Assembly (NCBI GenBank): GCA_037447655.1 | Contig: JBBHKE010002126.1 | Span: 1 to 64,000 of the forward strand | DNA from: Zygnema cylindricum | Taxonomy: Eukaryota; Streptophyta; Zygnematophyceae; Zygnematales; Zygnemataceae | Direction: 5' to 3' | Length of the DNA: 64,000 nucleotides | In this document: one piece after another, positions 35,870 to 47,425 of the stretch | Position numbering within the stretch: the stretch's first letter is position 1 | How the letters are laid out: every line of letters starts with the position of its first letter | The notes under the pieces: model-generated | The model's input: the letters and a program-made list of their open reading frames with translations, nothing else | What the model was told of the DNA's origin: nothing | Database searches by the model: none | Translations under genes and position numbers: made by a program

Positions 35870-36065
35870 CTGAGTCGCTATGTTAGTCTGGACGGTAACA
35901 TCTAGCTAAACATACATAGCACGTACACTAAACCAAACATCAGATGCTTTCTTCATCTCAAGATACGACATTACCAAATCTTTTGTCATAGACTGCTTCA
36001 AAACGTTGAGGCAATGGAGATTCTTCTTTCTCCAATCCGGCGCAATCACATCCGCTGTTTCTTCC

Positions 36066-39000
36066 CGATAACAAGAATTAACACCTAAATTACACAAACA
36101 GTTAGCGATAACAAGAATTAATACCTAACTTACAGAAACAATTAGCGATAATAGGAATTGATATCTAAATTACAGAAAATAGTTAGTGAAAACACGAATT
36201 GTCATCTAAATTACACAAACTGTTAGCAATAACACGAATTGTTTCCAAAATTACAAAAACAATTAGAGGTAATTAGAATTGTTACCAAAATTACAAAAAC
36301 AATTAGAGGTAATTAGAATTGTTACCAAAATTACACAAACAGTTCGCAATAACAAGAATTGTCACCTCAATTACACAAACAGTTAGCGATAACAAGAATT
36401 GTTACCTAAATTACACAAACAGTTAGGGACAACAAGAATTTTTACCTAAATTACACAAACAGTTAGCGATAACAAGAATTGTAACCGCAATCACACAAAC
36501 TGTTAGCGATAACAAGAATTGTTACCTAAATTACACAAACTGTTAGCGATAACAAAAATTAATACCTAAATTACAGACACAATTAGCGATAATAGGAATT
36601 GTAACTTAAATTACACAAACAATTAGCGATAACAGAATTGTTACCTAAATTACAAAAAAAGTTAGCGATAACAAGAATTGTTATCTAACTTACACAAACT
36701 GTTAGTGATAACTAGAATTGTTACCTAAATTACACAAGCAGTTAGCGATAACAAGAATTGTTATCTAACTAACACAAATTGTTAGCGATAATAAAAATTG
36801 TTTCCTAAATTACAAAAACAGTTTGCGATAACAAGAATTGTTACCTAAATTACACAAACAGTTAGCGATAACAAGAATTGTTACCTAAATTACACAATCA
36901 GTTAGCGATAACAAGAATTGTTACCTAAATTACACAAACAATTAGCGATAACAATAATTGTTACCTAAATTACACACACAATTAGCGATAACAAGAATAG
37001 TGACCTAAATTACACAAACAGTTTGCGATAACATGAATTAATACCTAAATTACAGAAACTATTAGCGCTAACACGAATTGTTACCCAAAATTACACAAAT
37101 TTTTAGCGTTGACAAGAATTTTTTCCTAACTTACACAAATTGTTAGCGATAACAGGAATTGTTATCTAAATTACACAAACTGTTAGCAATAACACCAATT
37201 GTAATCTAAATTAACAAAATTGTTATCGCTAACATAAATTGTTATCTAACTTACACAAACTTTTAGCGATAACATAAATTGTTAACTATATTACACAAAC
37301 AATTATCGATAACAACGATTGGTACCTACATTATAAAAACAATTAGCGATAACAGGAATTGTTATCTAAATTACACAAAGTGTAAGCAATAACACCAATT
37401 GTAATCTAAATAAAAAAAACTTTAAGCGCTAACATAAATTAATACATAACTTACACAAACTGTAAGCGGTAACAGAATTTTTTTACCCAAATACACAAAT
37501 TCTTAGCGCTAATAAGAATTGTTTCCTAACTTGCACAAACTCTTAGCGATAACAAGAATTTATATCTAAATTACACAAACAATTAGCAATAATAATTGAA
37601 TTGTTATCTAACTTACACAAACTCTTAGCGATAACAACAATTGTTACCTAAATTACACAAACAGTTAGCGAAGACAACAATTAGTACCTAAATAACACAA
37701 ACAATTAGCGATAACAGAAATTGTTACCTAAATTACACAAAAAGTTAGCGATAACATGAATTGTTATCTAACTTACTCAAACTGTTAGTGATAACAAGAA
37801 TTGATACCTAAACTACACAAGCAGTTAGCGATAACAAGAATTGTTACTTAACTTACACTTCTTGTTAGCGCTAACAAGAATTCTTACCTAAATTACACAA
37901 GCAGTTAGCGATAACAAGAATTGTTATCTAAATTACACAAACTATTAGCGATAACAGGAATTGTTATCTAATTTACAGAAACAGTTAGGGATAACAAAAA
38001 TTGTTTCCTAAATTACAAAAACAGTTTGCGATAACAAGAATTGTTATCTAAATTACACAATTAATTAGCGATAACAGGAATTGTTACCTAAATTACACAA
38101 ACAATTAGCGATAACAAGAATTGTTACCTAAATTACACAAAGTGTTAGCGCTAAGAGGAATTCTTACCTAAATTACATAAACAGTTAGCGATAACAGGAA
38201 TTGTTATCTAAATTACACAAACTGTTAGCGATAACACCAATTGTAATCTAAATTAACAAAACTATTAGCGCTAACATAAATTGTTATCTAACTTAGACAA
38301 ACTATTAGCGATAACATAAATTGTTACCTAAATTACACAAACAATTAGGGATATCAATAATTCTTACCTAAATTACACAAACAATTATCGATAACAAGAA
38401 TTGTTATCTAAATTACACAACTCTAAGCGATAACACTAATTGTTATCTAAATAAAGAAAACTGTTAGCGCTAACATAAATTGTTATCTAACTTACACAAA
38501 CTGTTAGCGATAACATAAATTGTTACCTAAATTACACAAACAATTAGCAATAAAAAGAATTGTTATCTAAATTACACAAACAGTTAGCGATAACAAGAAT
38601 TTACACCTAAATTACACAAGCTGTTTGCGATAACAGGAATTGTTATCTAAATTACACAAAGAGTTAGCGATAACAAAAATTGTTATCTAACTTACACAAA
38701 CTCTTAGCGATAACAACAATTGTTACCTTAATTACACAAACTGTTAGCAATAACAATAATTGTTATCTGTGTTACACAAACTGTTACAATAAAAGGAATT
38801 GTTACCTAAATTACACAAACAATTAGCGATAAAAAGAATTGTTACCTAAAAAACACAAACAGTTAGCAATAACAAGAATTGTTATTTAAATTATAGAAAT
38901 TGTTAGCGATAACAAGAATTGTTATCTAACTTACACAAACTGTTAGCGCTAACAAGAATTGTTACCTAAATTATTGAAACAGTTAGCGATAACATAAAAT

Positions 39001-39535
39001 TGTTACCTAAATTACAGAAAAAGTTAGCTTGTTACCTAAATTACACAAACAGTTAGCGATAACAATAATTGTTACCTAAATTTTAGAATAAAACAAGAAT
39101 TGTTACCTAAATTACACAAACAATTAGAGGTAAGAAAAATTGTTACTTAAATTACAGAACTAGTTAGCGATAACAGGAATTGCTATCTAAAATACACAAA
39201 CGGTTTGCGATAACAAAAATTGTCACCTTAATTACATAAACAGTTAGCGATAACAAGAATTAATACCTAAATTACACAAAATGTTTGCGATAATAGGAAA
39301 TGTTATATAATTTACTCAAATAGTTAGCAATAACAAGAAATGTTACCTAGCGATAACAAGAATTGTTACCTAAATTACACAAACAGTTAGCGATAACAAG
39401 AATTGTTACCTAAATTACACAAACTATTAGCGATAACAGGAATTGTTATCTAATTTACAGAAACAGTTAGCGATAACAAAAATTGTTTCCTAAATTACAA
39501 AAACAGTTAGCGATAACAATAATTAATACCTAAAT
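36066..39535 (-). repeat. 40-bp satellite array, minus orientation (block 10)
   Basis: About 87 units of the same satellite on the opposite strand (read on + as aattgttacctaaattacac followed by aaacagttagcgataacaag). The unit series near 37840-39100 recurs after the solo LTR at about 40420-41560; for example tgttatctgtg is at 38761 and 41218. Confidence 0.96.
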
Positions 39536-40224
39536 TGTTGAAGGTCATGGGCATTAAGACTCGGCTGTGATCCACTCCCACTAGGAGCCACACTTGCTCC
39601 AGCAGGAGCAGGTGGAGCACTAGGGCTAATAGGAGCACTTGCAATAGGAGCTGAGCCATTATCAGACATGTTAGCGGAAGCAAACCCAAAGAGAAATGCC
39701 TAAAAGACTAGATCTATAGTGTAAGATATGTAACTCCAAACGAAAGAGGTATTTCAACCAAACAAACATGTACTACAAGCAAATTAGAGACAATAGAGCA
39801 TAAAACACCTTAAACTGCACTCAGTGCTCTCATTTCCTTAATTCTTGTGTAGAATGTACATTCTGTATTGAAATGATCAATCCTAATTGAACTAAATACT
39901 CAAAAGATCTAAAAACATCTAAAATATCTAGAAAACATCTAAAACGTATGTACATGGTTCACCAGACACTCTACTAACAAAAATCTAAGTGTTTGGACCA
40001 GAATTGTCCACTAACAATATCTATACCCTAAAAATCCGGGTGATTCTTATCACGTCTACATTCATTGGCGGCCCTACACACTAATTAACTTAAAGATATC
40101 AATTCGTGTAGATACTACAAAAAATCCACACTAAATTTGGTCAATATTGAACAGTTGGTATTCCAAAAATATTCTAAGTCCTAGACTCAAATTTCTAAGA
40201 CTTACTAAAGCTTACTTTTCAATA
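39536..40224 (-). mobile_element. Solo LTR, Copia family A (minus strand)
   Basis: A complete 689-bp LTR, the same length as the solo at 4652. It is flanked by the duplication TAAAT (39531-39535 and 40225-40229). The gag ATG (complement at 39667-39669) and N-terminal codons run to the LTR end. It is nearly identical to the copies at 4652 and 35363, so these LTRs appear young compared with the full-length family-A element. Confidence 0.93.
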
Positions 40225-41351
40225 TAAATTAAAGAAACAGTTAGTGATAATAGGAATTGTTACTTAAATTACACAAACAATTAGTGATAACAGAAATTGA
40301 TACCTAAATTACACAAAAAGTTAGCGATAACAGGAATTGTTATCTAACTTACACAAACTGTTAGTGATAACAAGAGTTGTTACCTAAATTATAGAAGCAG
40401 TTAGCGATAACAAGAATTGTTACTTTACTTACACTTCTTGTTAGCGTTAACAAAAATTCTTACCTAAATTACAGAAGCAGTTAGCGATATCAAGAATTGT
40501 TATCTAAATTACACAAACTATTAGCGATAATGGGAGTTGTTACCTAAATTACACAAAGAGTAAGCGATAACAAGAATTGTTACCTAAATTACACAAACTG
40601 TTAGCGCTAACAGGAATTGTTACCTAAATTACATCAACAGTTAGCGATAACAGGAATTGTTATCTAAATTACACAAACTGTTAGCGATAACACCAATTGT
40701 AATCTTAATTAACAAACCTATTAGCGCTAACATAAATTGTTATCTAATTTAGACAAACTATTAGCGATAACATAAATTGTTACCTAAATTACACAAACAA
40801 TTAGGGATAACAATAATTCTTACCTAAATTACACAAACAATTATTGATAACAAGAATTGTTACCTACATTATAGAAACAATTAGCGATAAGAGGAATTGT
40901 TATCTAAATTACACAAACTCTAAGCGATAACACCAATTGTAATCTAAATTAAAAAAACTGTTAGCGCTAACATAAATTGTTATCTAACTTACACAAACTG
41001 TTAGCGATAACATAAATTGTTACCTAAATTACACAAACAATTAGCAATAACAAGAATTGTTACCTAAATTACACAAACAGTTAGCGATAACAATAATATT
41101 TACCTAAATTACACAAGCAGTTTGCGATAACAGGAATTGTTATCTAAATTACACAAACAGTTAGCGATAACAACAATTGTTAACTAAATTACACAAACTG
41201 TTAGCAATAACAATAATTGTTATCTGTGTTACACAAAAAGTTAGCGATAATTGGAATTGTTACCTAAATTACACAAACAATTAGCGATAACAAGAATTGT
41301 TACCTAAATTACACAAACAGTTAGCAATAACAAGAATTGTTACCTAAATTA
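40225..41351 (-). repeat. 40-bp satellite array, minus orientation (block 11)
   Basis: About 28 units, largely a second copy of the unit series seen in the right half of block 10, at an offset of about 2.46 kb that includes the solo LTR. Confidence 0.95.
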
Positions 41352-41476
41352 TATTGAAAAGTAAGCTTTAGTAAGTCTTAGAAATTTGAGTCTAGGACTT
41401 AGAATATTTTTGGAATACCAACTGTTCAATATTGACCAAATTTAGTGTGGATTTTTTGTAGTATCTACACGAATTG
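41352..41476 (+). mobile_element. Truncated LTR fragment, Copia family A
   Basis: The first 125 bp of the LTR, starting TATTGAAAAG. It switches into minus-orientation satellite at cacgaattg. It ends at the same LTR position as the fragment at 14000. Satellite variants here contain acacgaattg, so LTR and satellite share about ten bases at the breakpoint. Confidence 0.9.
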
Positions 41477-41881
41477 TTACCTAAATTATTGAAACAGTTA
41501 GCGATAACATAAAATTGTTACCTAAATTACAGAAAAAGTTAGCTTGTTACCTAAATTACACAAACAGTTAGCGATAACAACAATTGTTACCTAAATTACA
41601 CAAACAATTAGAGGTAAGAAAAATTGTTATCTAAATTACAGAACTAGTTAGCGATAACAAGAATTGCTATCTAAAATACACAAACGGTTAGCGATAACAA
41701 GAATTGTCACCTAAATTACTTAAACAATTAGCGATAACAAGAATTAATACCTAAATTACACAAAATGTTAGCAATAATAGGAATTGTTATCTAATTTACA
41801 CATAAAGTTAGCGATAACAGGAAATGTTACCTAGCGATAACAAAAATTGTTACCTAAATTACACAAACAGTTAGCGATAAC
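41477..41881 (-). repeat. 40-bp satellite array, minus orientation (block 12)
   Basis: About 10 units. They include a unit with attattgaaac and a shortened unit (gaaaaagttagcttg) that also occur together near 38970-39030. The block ends in ATAAC, the target site of the family-B element. Confidence 0.95.
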
Positions 41882-42618
41882 TGTTGTTTTTAGAAAGCTT
41901 TAGTCCTCTTTGTGCCTGAGCTGTGAGAGAGAGCTGTTCAGGACTTAAGCTATTTTTGGTTGAGTTCGGTTCAGTACTTACCGAAATTAGTGTGACAGTG
42001 AAGTTGGGAGTTCACGGTTCATTCACACTTCGGACACCTGTCGTCACTTCGGAGAATGCGTGAGTATGTCCTCCGTGGACGTACGCAAATTCTGCAGGAC
42101 CACTTGACTTCGTGAAGTTAATTCTACGGTGCCAAATCCTCTAATCGGACCGCTGACAGCCGCCGCCAACAAATAGTGACGAGGCGTGACTAGATCATTA
42201 TCACTTTACGTTGTCTGAACTTCGGTGTAAATATTTGTGATAGAAAGTTAGATGTACGGCTGGAATGCCTCCGTACAGCTTAGTGTAGTTTCGGTGTATA
42301 AAAGTAGGACTTAGTGAATTTGATTTTTAGGAACAAATGATATGAAAACTGTACACTCAGTTTTATGTAATTTCATTTCTACATATCTCACAAATTTGTG
42401 AGCGGAATTCATTGAAATTTTGTGTGTGTGTTCTTTGTATTTTTTCTAAATTGTGGAAATTTTTCAGGATGTTTGAAGTATTTTTCTGAAAGTTATAGTC
42501 TGTCAAAATTTCTGTTCAGCCATCGGTATTTGTGGAAGCTTCCTCTCTTGATTTGTTCAACGATGACTACTGCTGCATCTTCTTCATCTTCAGTTCCAGC
42601 ACTTGTCTCAGAACAACA
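41882..42618 (+). repeat. 5' LTR of family-B element
   Basis: 737 bp with perfect 7-bp inverted ends (TGTTGTT/AACAACA). A TATA box lies at 42297-42304. The gag ATG at 42563 and 18 codons plus two bases are inside the LTR. Confidence 0.93.
42297..42304 (+). promoter_or_regulatory. TATA box in family-B 5' LTR
   Basis: TATAAAAG, followed by taggacttag. The same motif is at 47104-47111 in the 3' LTR, and a related one is in the family-C LTR. Confidence 0.65.
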
Positions 42619-43420
42619 GGTCACGGGCCCGCCTTCACGAATTCCGCTCTTTGATAGACGTGAATATCTGTATTGGGCAGATTTGGTTAAGTCTTACTTC
42701 AAGCAAGTGAAACTTATTGATGTGTTAAATGGATCATTGGCAGAATCTGATGCCACCTTTGATCAGAAAAATGACCAGGCTTTGCATTTAGTAAAGCTTA
42801 TGATATCAAAATAATTGCATATGACATATATTAATGTTGCAAAGGCATCAGATTTGTGGGATGCATTGAAATCTTCTTATGTTAAAGCTAGTGACCAGCA
42901 TGAGATTATAACTGCTGGTCAAATCTATGAGTATAAGTGCACAGGTGGTAGCATGGTGGAATACACTAATCGGTTTCGAATGTTACTGTAAGAAAATGCA
43001 TGTTCTGGGGGGACTTTCTCCCCTTATCATCAAGCCATGAATTTCTAAAGGGGCTTCCTAATGAATATAAAGGAGCCTCAGATGAAATGAAAAAATTGTC
43101 TAAACCTCTTTGGAATTTGCAAACAGCTATAGAGTTTATCTTGGCAGAAGAGGCTACTCAGACAGTTTTAGGATTTGGAAAACCAGCTGTAGCATTTACG
43201 GCTCAGTTTCAGAGGGAAAATAGATATCAAGGGAATCAGTTTAATCCTCAGTTTGAAAAATGTGTTTATTGGCATACTGATGGTCACTCCTTCAGAGCTT
43301 GTCCTTTGTATATAAAAGCTCTTGAAACAGGTACCTTTCGGAAAGGATGGAGACACCGCGGACCTCTCATTTCCCAAAAACCTCCAAATAAAATTGTTGC
43401 ATTTTCAGCGGAGGATACGG
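42563..43420 (+). pseudogene. Copia gag remnant, family B
   Basis: Begins at the LTR-borne ATG with a Met-Thr-Thr-Ala-Ala and Ser-run N-terminus. After the LTR end the frame reads into the YLYWADLVKSYF region seen in family A (there YLY, then a stop). In-frame stops are at 42812-42814 (TAA) and 42989-42991 (TAA). A frameshift lies close to 43030-43045, after which the frame beginning at 43000 carries the homology (NEYKGASDEMKK). The zinc knuckle at 43261-43302 has its second Cys changed to Trp (43270-43272), which should break zinc binding. There is no stop between gag and protease, unlike family A. The 3' limit given here is approximate. Confidence 0.85.
42619..42631 (+). promoter_or_regulatory. 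Primer-binding site, family B
   Basis: GGTCACGGGCCCG begins right after the LTR. It corresponds to the family-A site GGTTATGGGCCCA with three transitions. Against the initiator tRNA-Met anticodon arm it has ten Watson-Crick pairs, two C-A mismatches and one G-U pair. It lies within the gag frame. Decay or a slightly different primer are both possible. Confidence 0.65.
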
Positions 43421-45159
43421 AATTGGAGAAGAAAAAGACCGAGGAAACGACACCTGATGTGATCTGTTTTCCAAAAACTGATGACAAAGAGTTCTTTGCT
43501 CTCGCCAAACTCGACATGATGGAAGGAGAAAAGGACCTCGGATGGATAATGGATTCCGCCAGCTCTTCACACATGTGCTGGAACAAGTCTTGGTTTAAGG
43601 AGATGTCTTCTATTCTTTTACGTCAGATCTTTTATGCTTGTGGCGATGTTGTTGAATCAAATGCCAAAGGAAACATAGATCTCGATTGTGTGATAGATGG
43701 AAAGGTTGTTAAGAGAACTTTGTTTGATGTCTTGTATGTTCCAAAGTTCAAGAAAAATATGTTTTCTACGTCTGTAGCTGAAAGCAAAGGCTTTGAGGTT
43801 CTCCAGAAAAATGGCAAGAAAATAGTGAGGAAGAATGGAAGAGTAGCTCTAATAGGAACTAGAGGCCCAAACTTTTTGTACCGCATGGACCTGGCTAATA
43901 AAATTGATTTTGCGTACTCCAGTGTCCTATGTGATAATGTTTTGTGGCATAAAAGGCTTGGTCATGTGCATCATGAGAGACTTACTAAGATGATAAACCA
44001 TAATATGATAGAGGGAGTCAAGCGTAGTCAAAAAGAGTCCCATGTTTGTGATGGTTGTGCTCTCGGAAAGCTTCACAAGCTTCCTCTACCACAAGTTTCT
44101 GATCATCGAGCCACAGATCTCCTTGGTATTATTCACTCTAATGTCTTCGCCCCTTCCAAAGTTCCCTCTCTTGGTGGCAGCCGCTTCTTTGTCACCTTTA
44201 CAGACGATTACTCCCGATATAGTTGCCTATACTTGATGAAGGAGAAGGGAGAAGTCTTCACTCACTTTAAGCACTACAAAATCTGGGCGGAGAAACTTCA
44301 CGGCAAATCTATTCTTGCTTTGCGAACGGATAATGGTGGAGAGTATGTATCTCATGCATTTGCTGATTTTTTGAAAGAGAATGCCATCTCTCGTGAATTT
44401 ACTGCTCCGTACACACCGAAACAAAATGGTGTTGCCGAGAGACTTAATCGGACTTTCACTGAATGTGCTCGATCTATGATGGCCGATAAAGGTGTGGATC
44501 CAAAGTTTTGGGGGGAAGTTTTTCATTGTGCTTCCTACATCAGAAATAGAGTGGAAACCCGAGCTGTTAGGGGTAAGACACCTTATGAAGTGTGGACAGG
44601 CAGAAAGCCAAATGTTAGTCATTTTAGAGTTTTTGGTAGCAAATGTTTTATCTTGGATAATCTTCCTAATTGGAAGCTTAGTCCAAAATCTGTACCTGGT
44701 GTCTTTTTAGGCTATGATGATGAATCTGCAGGTTATAGAGTCTATAATCTTCAGAGAGGATGCCTTCAAACAGCTAGGAATATTGAGATTAAAAAAGAAA
44801 GTCAATCTGTTGACGTTTTTAGCATGGATGCAACTAAAAGGAATGAGAAAATACAAGAATATATCATTCTTGAGCAGGTACCTTTTACTCCATCCTCTTC
44901 TACTTCTTCTACCTCTCTCCCAAATGACTCTGGGCCGTCTAATACTCCTTGTGGAGCTGCTCCTTCTGTTGATGCTCCTCCCAATACACGCCCTGTGCGG
45001 CAAGGTAGGGAACCAACAGTTCCCGCGTCATATTTTCCGGGGGGAAGAAGGCAAAGCAGCCACCTTCGAGGCGACCGAGTTGAGAGTGCTTTTTCTGCAA
45101 GCCCAGGGGAGCCGCTTACTATTCATGAAGCTTTTTTTGTTCCTGAAAAGGATCACTAG
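43421..45159 (+). pseudogene. Copia protease-integrase remnant, family B
   Basis: Open in one frame with the gag C-terminus from 43000. The protease site reads Asp-Ser-Ala at 43552-43560 in place of Asp-Ser-Gly. The zinc-binding region is complete (WHKRLGHVHH, then VCDGCALGK). In the integrase core the first catalytic Asp is Asn at 44140-44142 (IHSNVFAP), while RTDNGGEY and NGVAERLNR keep the second Asp and the Glu. A Ser/Thr/Pro-rich linker follows near 44880-45000. The frame stops at TAG 45157-45159, where the family-A copy has Trp in EHWVEA. The 5' limit is approximate. Confidence 0.9.
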
Positions 45160-45887
45160 ATCTCGGCTGCAAAAGACGAGATAAAGTCAATTATGGAAGC
45201 CCAAACTTGGGAACTTGTGGAGCTCCCACCGAACCGGAAAGCTATCGGTTGTAAGTGGGTCTTCAAATTAAAATTGAATCCTGATAATACAATTGAGAGA
45301 TATAAAGCTAGACTGGTTGCTAAGGGATTAGCCAAAAGGAGGGAATTGACAATGAAGAGACCTTCTCTCCTGTGGTTCACTTTCCTACTGTTAGAGTTTT
45401 GCTATCTTTTGCTGCAATAGAGGATATGGAATTGCATCAGATGGATGTTAAAACTGCTTTCTTGCATGGTGATTTGGAGGAAGTAATTTATATGAAGCAG
45501 CCAGAGATGTATGCAGAAAAAGGGAAAGAAAATCTGGTCTATAAATTGTTGAAGTCCCTGTATGGTCTGAAACAGGCTCCGAGACAATGGAACCTAAAAT
45601 TAGATGAGTTTTTAACCAAACTTGGCTTTACCAGGATCAGTTCAGATCACTCAGTCTATGTAATGCAAGGTGATGATGGAGTGATTTATGTGGCAGTTTA
45701 TGTAGATGATTTGCTACTGATTAGCAAATCTATCAATGAGATTAATAAAATAAAATCAGCTTTGAATTCCCAGTTTGAAATGAAAGACTTGGGTGAGGCT
45801 AAGTATATTCTAGGAATTCAAGTAGAAAGAGACAGGAAACAAAAAATTATTTATTTAACTCAAAAGGAAGCAACAAGAACATGTTAG
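45160..45887 (+). pseudogene. Copia reverse transcriptase remnant, family B
   Basis: After the TAG the frame continues unchanged (IMEAQTWELVELPP, WVFKLKLNPDNT) until a frameshift between about 45330 and 45372. The next frame holds HQMDVKTAFLHGDL, YGLKQAPRQWN and the catalytic YVDD at 45699-45710. A second frameshift near 45870-45885 ends this frame at 45887. Both shifts are in the direction expected for loss of one base. Confidence 0.88.
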
Positions 45888-46665
45888 AAAAGTTTGGCAT
45901 GTCGGACGCAAAGGGGAGTGCCACTCCTATGGAATTCAGGCAGAAATTGGAAGGCACGGAAACGGATGGTGGTGTTTTGGTTGATGGTTTCTTAGATTCA
46001 TGGGAGGCAGATTCTATGTCCTCCATTCCTTACAGGCAGATTGTCGGAAGCCTCATTTATTTCATGAATTGTACTCGTCCCGACATCGCAGCAGCGGTTG
46101 GAGCCTTAAGCCGAAGCCTTCAGAATCCAAGGAAATCAGACTATGAGGCAGCAAAGAGAGTTCTTCGTTATCTTGCAGGAACTCAAAATCTTAGACTCTC
46201 TCTCGGTGGAGAGAAAGCGATGCGAGCTACGGAGATATGCCAAGCCGACGCTCCACCACCGGATACATTTTGAAGATCGGAAGTGGAACTTGCTGCTGGA
46301 TGAGCAAACTTCAGAAGGTAACAGCTCAGTCAACCATGGAGGCTGAGTACATGGCTGCCAGCTCGGCAGTTAAAGAGTTACTTTGGGTAAAGTCTCTTCT
46401 CCAAGAGCTTCTCTTTATGCAATCTGGACCACAGATAGTGTGGTGTGATAATCAGGCAGCAATCGCTATTGCATCTAATCCTAGTCATCACTTTAAGAGT
46501 AAGCACATTGATATCAAGCTACACTTTGTAAGAGAAAAGGTGATGGGAAAAGTCTTGAAGTTGAGTTATTTACTGGATGAGCAAATGGTGGCTGATATGA
46601 TGACGAAACCCTTACCTGCTCCCAAATTGAAGTTTTGTAGAGAGGCATGTGGACTAAGAGACTAG
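45881..46665 (+). pseudogene. Copia reverse transcriptase C-terminus and RNase H remnant, family B
   Basis: The frame from 45881 has MLEKFGMSDAKGSATPMEF, SLIYFMNCTRPDIAAA and VLRYLAGTQNL. A small deletion near 46220 then removes the Trp-containing start of RNase H and shifts the frame, so the codons for Ser-Asp-Ala-Ser-Tyr are out of register. The final frame (from 46237) has STMEAEYMAA, WCDNQAAI and KHIDIKLHFVREK and ends at 46663-46665. The Copia C-terminus is therefore complete in sequence but split. Confidence 0.87.
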
Positions 46666-46681
46666 CACAGTCTAAAGCTTT

Positions 46682-46688
46682 AGGGGAG
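46682..46688 (+). promoter_or_regulatory. Polypurine tract, family B
   Basis: AGGGGAG lies immediately before the 3' LTR start TGTTG. The preceding aaagcttt is shared with the family-A tract region. Confidence 0.85.
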
Positions 46689-47425
46689 TGTTGTTTTTAG
46701 AAAGCTTTAGTCCTCTTTATGCCTCAGCTGTGAGAGAGAGCTGTTCAAGACTTAAGCTATTTTTGGTTGAGTTCGGTTCAGTACTTACCGAAATTAGTGT
46801 GACAGTGAAGTTGGGAGTTCACGAATCATTCACACTTGGGACACGTGTCGTCACTTCTGAGAATGCGTGAGTATGTCCTCCGTGGACGTACGGAAATTCG
46901 GCAGGACCACTGGACTTCGTGAAGTCAATTCTACGGTGACAAATCCTCTAATCGGACCGCTGACAGCCGCCGCCAACAAATAGTGACGAGGCGTGACTAG
47001 ATCATTATCACTTTACGTTGTCTGAACTTCGGTGTAAATATTTGTGATAGAAAGTTAGATGTACGGCTGGAATGCCTCCTTACAGCTTAGTGTAGTTTCG
47101 GTGTATAAAAGTAGGACTTAGTGAATTTGATTTTTAGGAACAAATGATATGAAAACTGTACACTCAGTTTTATGTAATTTCATTTCTACATATCTCACAA
47201 ATTTGTGAGCGGAATTCATTGAAATTTTGTGTGTGTGTTCTTTGTATTTTTTCTAAATTGTGGAAATTTTTCAGGATGTTTGAAGCATTTTTCTGAAAGT
47301 TATATTCTGTCAAAGTTTCTGTTCAGCCATCGGTATTTATGGAAGCTTCCTCTCTTGATTTGTTCTACGATGACTACTGCTGCATCTTCTTCGTCTTCAG
47401 TTCCAGCACTTGTCACAGAACAACA
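46689..47425 (+). repeat. 3' LTR of family-B element
   Basis: 737 bp, the same length as the 5' LTR, with about 21 substitutions and no indels by eye. It carries the ATG and 18 gag codons to the LTR end; satellite then follows through the ATAAC target copy. Confidence 0.93.

Larger units (their letters stand above)
33817..36065 (-). mobile_element. Rearranged family-A Copia element at the satellite inversion point
   Basis: Read on the minus strand, this holds part of gag (from 36065), protease and most of integrase (to 34056). It then jumps directly into the 3' part of a family-A LTR (34055-33817, ending TCTACA). The 5' LTR, primer site, gag start, the end of integrase, reverse transcriptase, RNase H and the first part of the 3' LTR are missing. 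The internal junction shares AGTA between both partners, as expected for a microhomology deletion. A plus-strand insertion splits gag (35363-35869). Satellite to the left is plus and to the right is minus, with no target-site copy. Confidence 0.85.
34851..36065 (-). pseudogene. Copia gag remnant (minus strand), split by a nested insertion
   Basis: From 36065 leftward the sequence matches gag from the middle of its N-terminal domain. A TAG (complement at 35906-35908) replaces CAG at a codon that is intact in the plus-strand element. After the nested insertion (35363-35869) gag resumes and is open for 158 codons (35327-34851). It contains the zinc knuckle CYYCDEKGHVFRLC and ends at the TAG shared with the full-length element. 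The stretch before 36065, including the start, is missing and satellite follows. Confidence 0.87.
41882..47425 (+). mobile_element. Full-length degenerate Ty1/Copia element, family B
   Basis: A 5544-bp element with two 737-bp LTRs (TGTTG to CAACA) and the target-site duplication ATAAC (41877-41881 and 47426-47430). Domain order is gag, protease, integrase, reverse transcriptase, RNase H. I count about 21 differences between the LTRs (near 97 percent identity), so it is younger than the family-A element. Yet it has two stops and a frameshift in gag, a stop and three further frameshifts in pol, and altered zinc-knuckle, protease and integrase residues. It cannot be autonomous. Confidence 0.95.

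Noticed and set aside
42422-42562. N-terminal extension of family-B gag from the upstream ATG (MCVFFVFF...)
   Set aside because: The ATG at 42563 is matched by the start in the family-C LTR, while the upstream part is not conserved there and is low-complexity.
43168-45003. Several 60-131 codon antisense frames over the family-B polyprotein
   Set aside because: They are shadows of gag-pol with no domain of their own.
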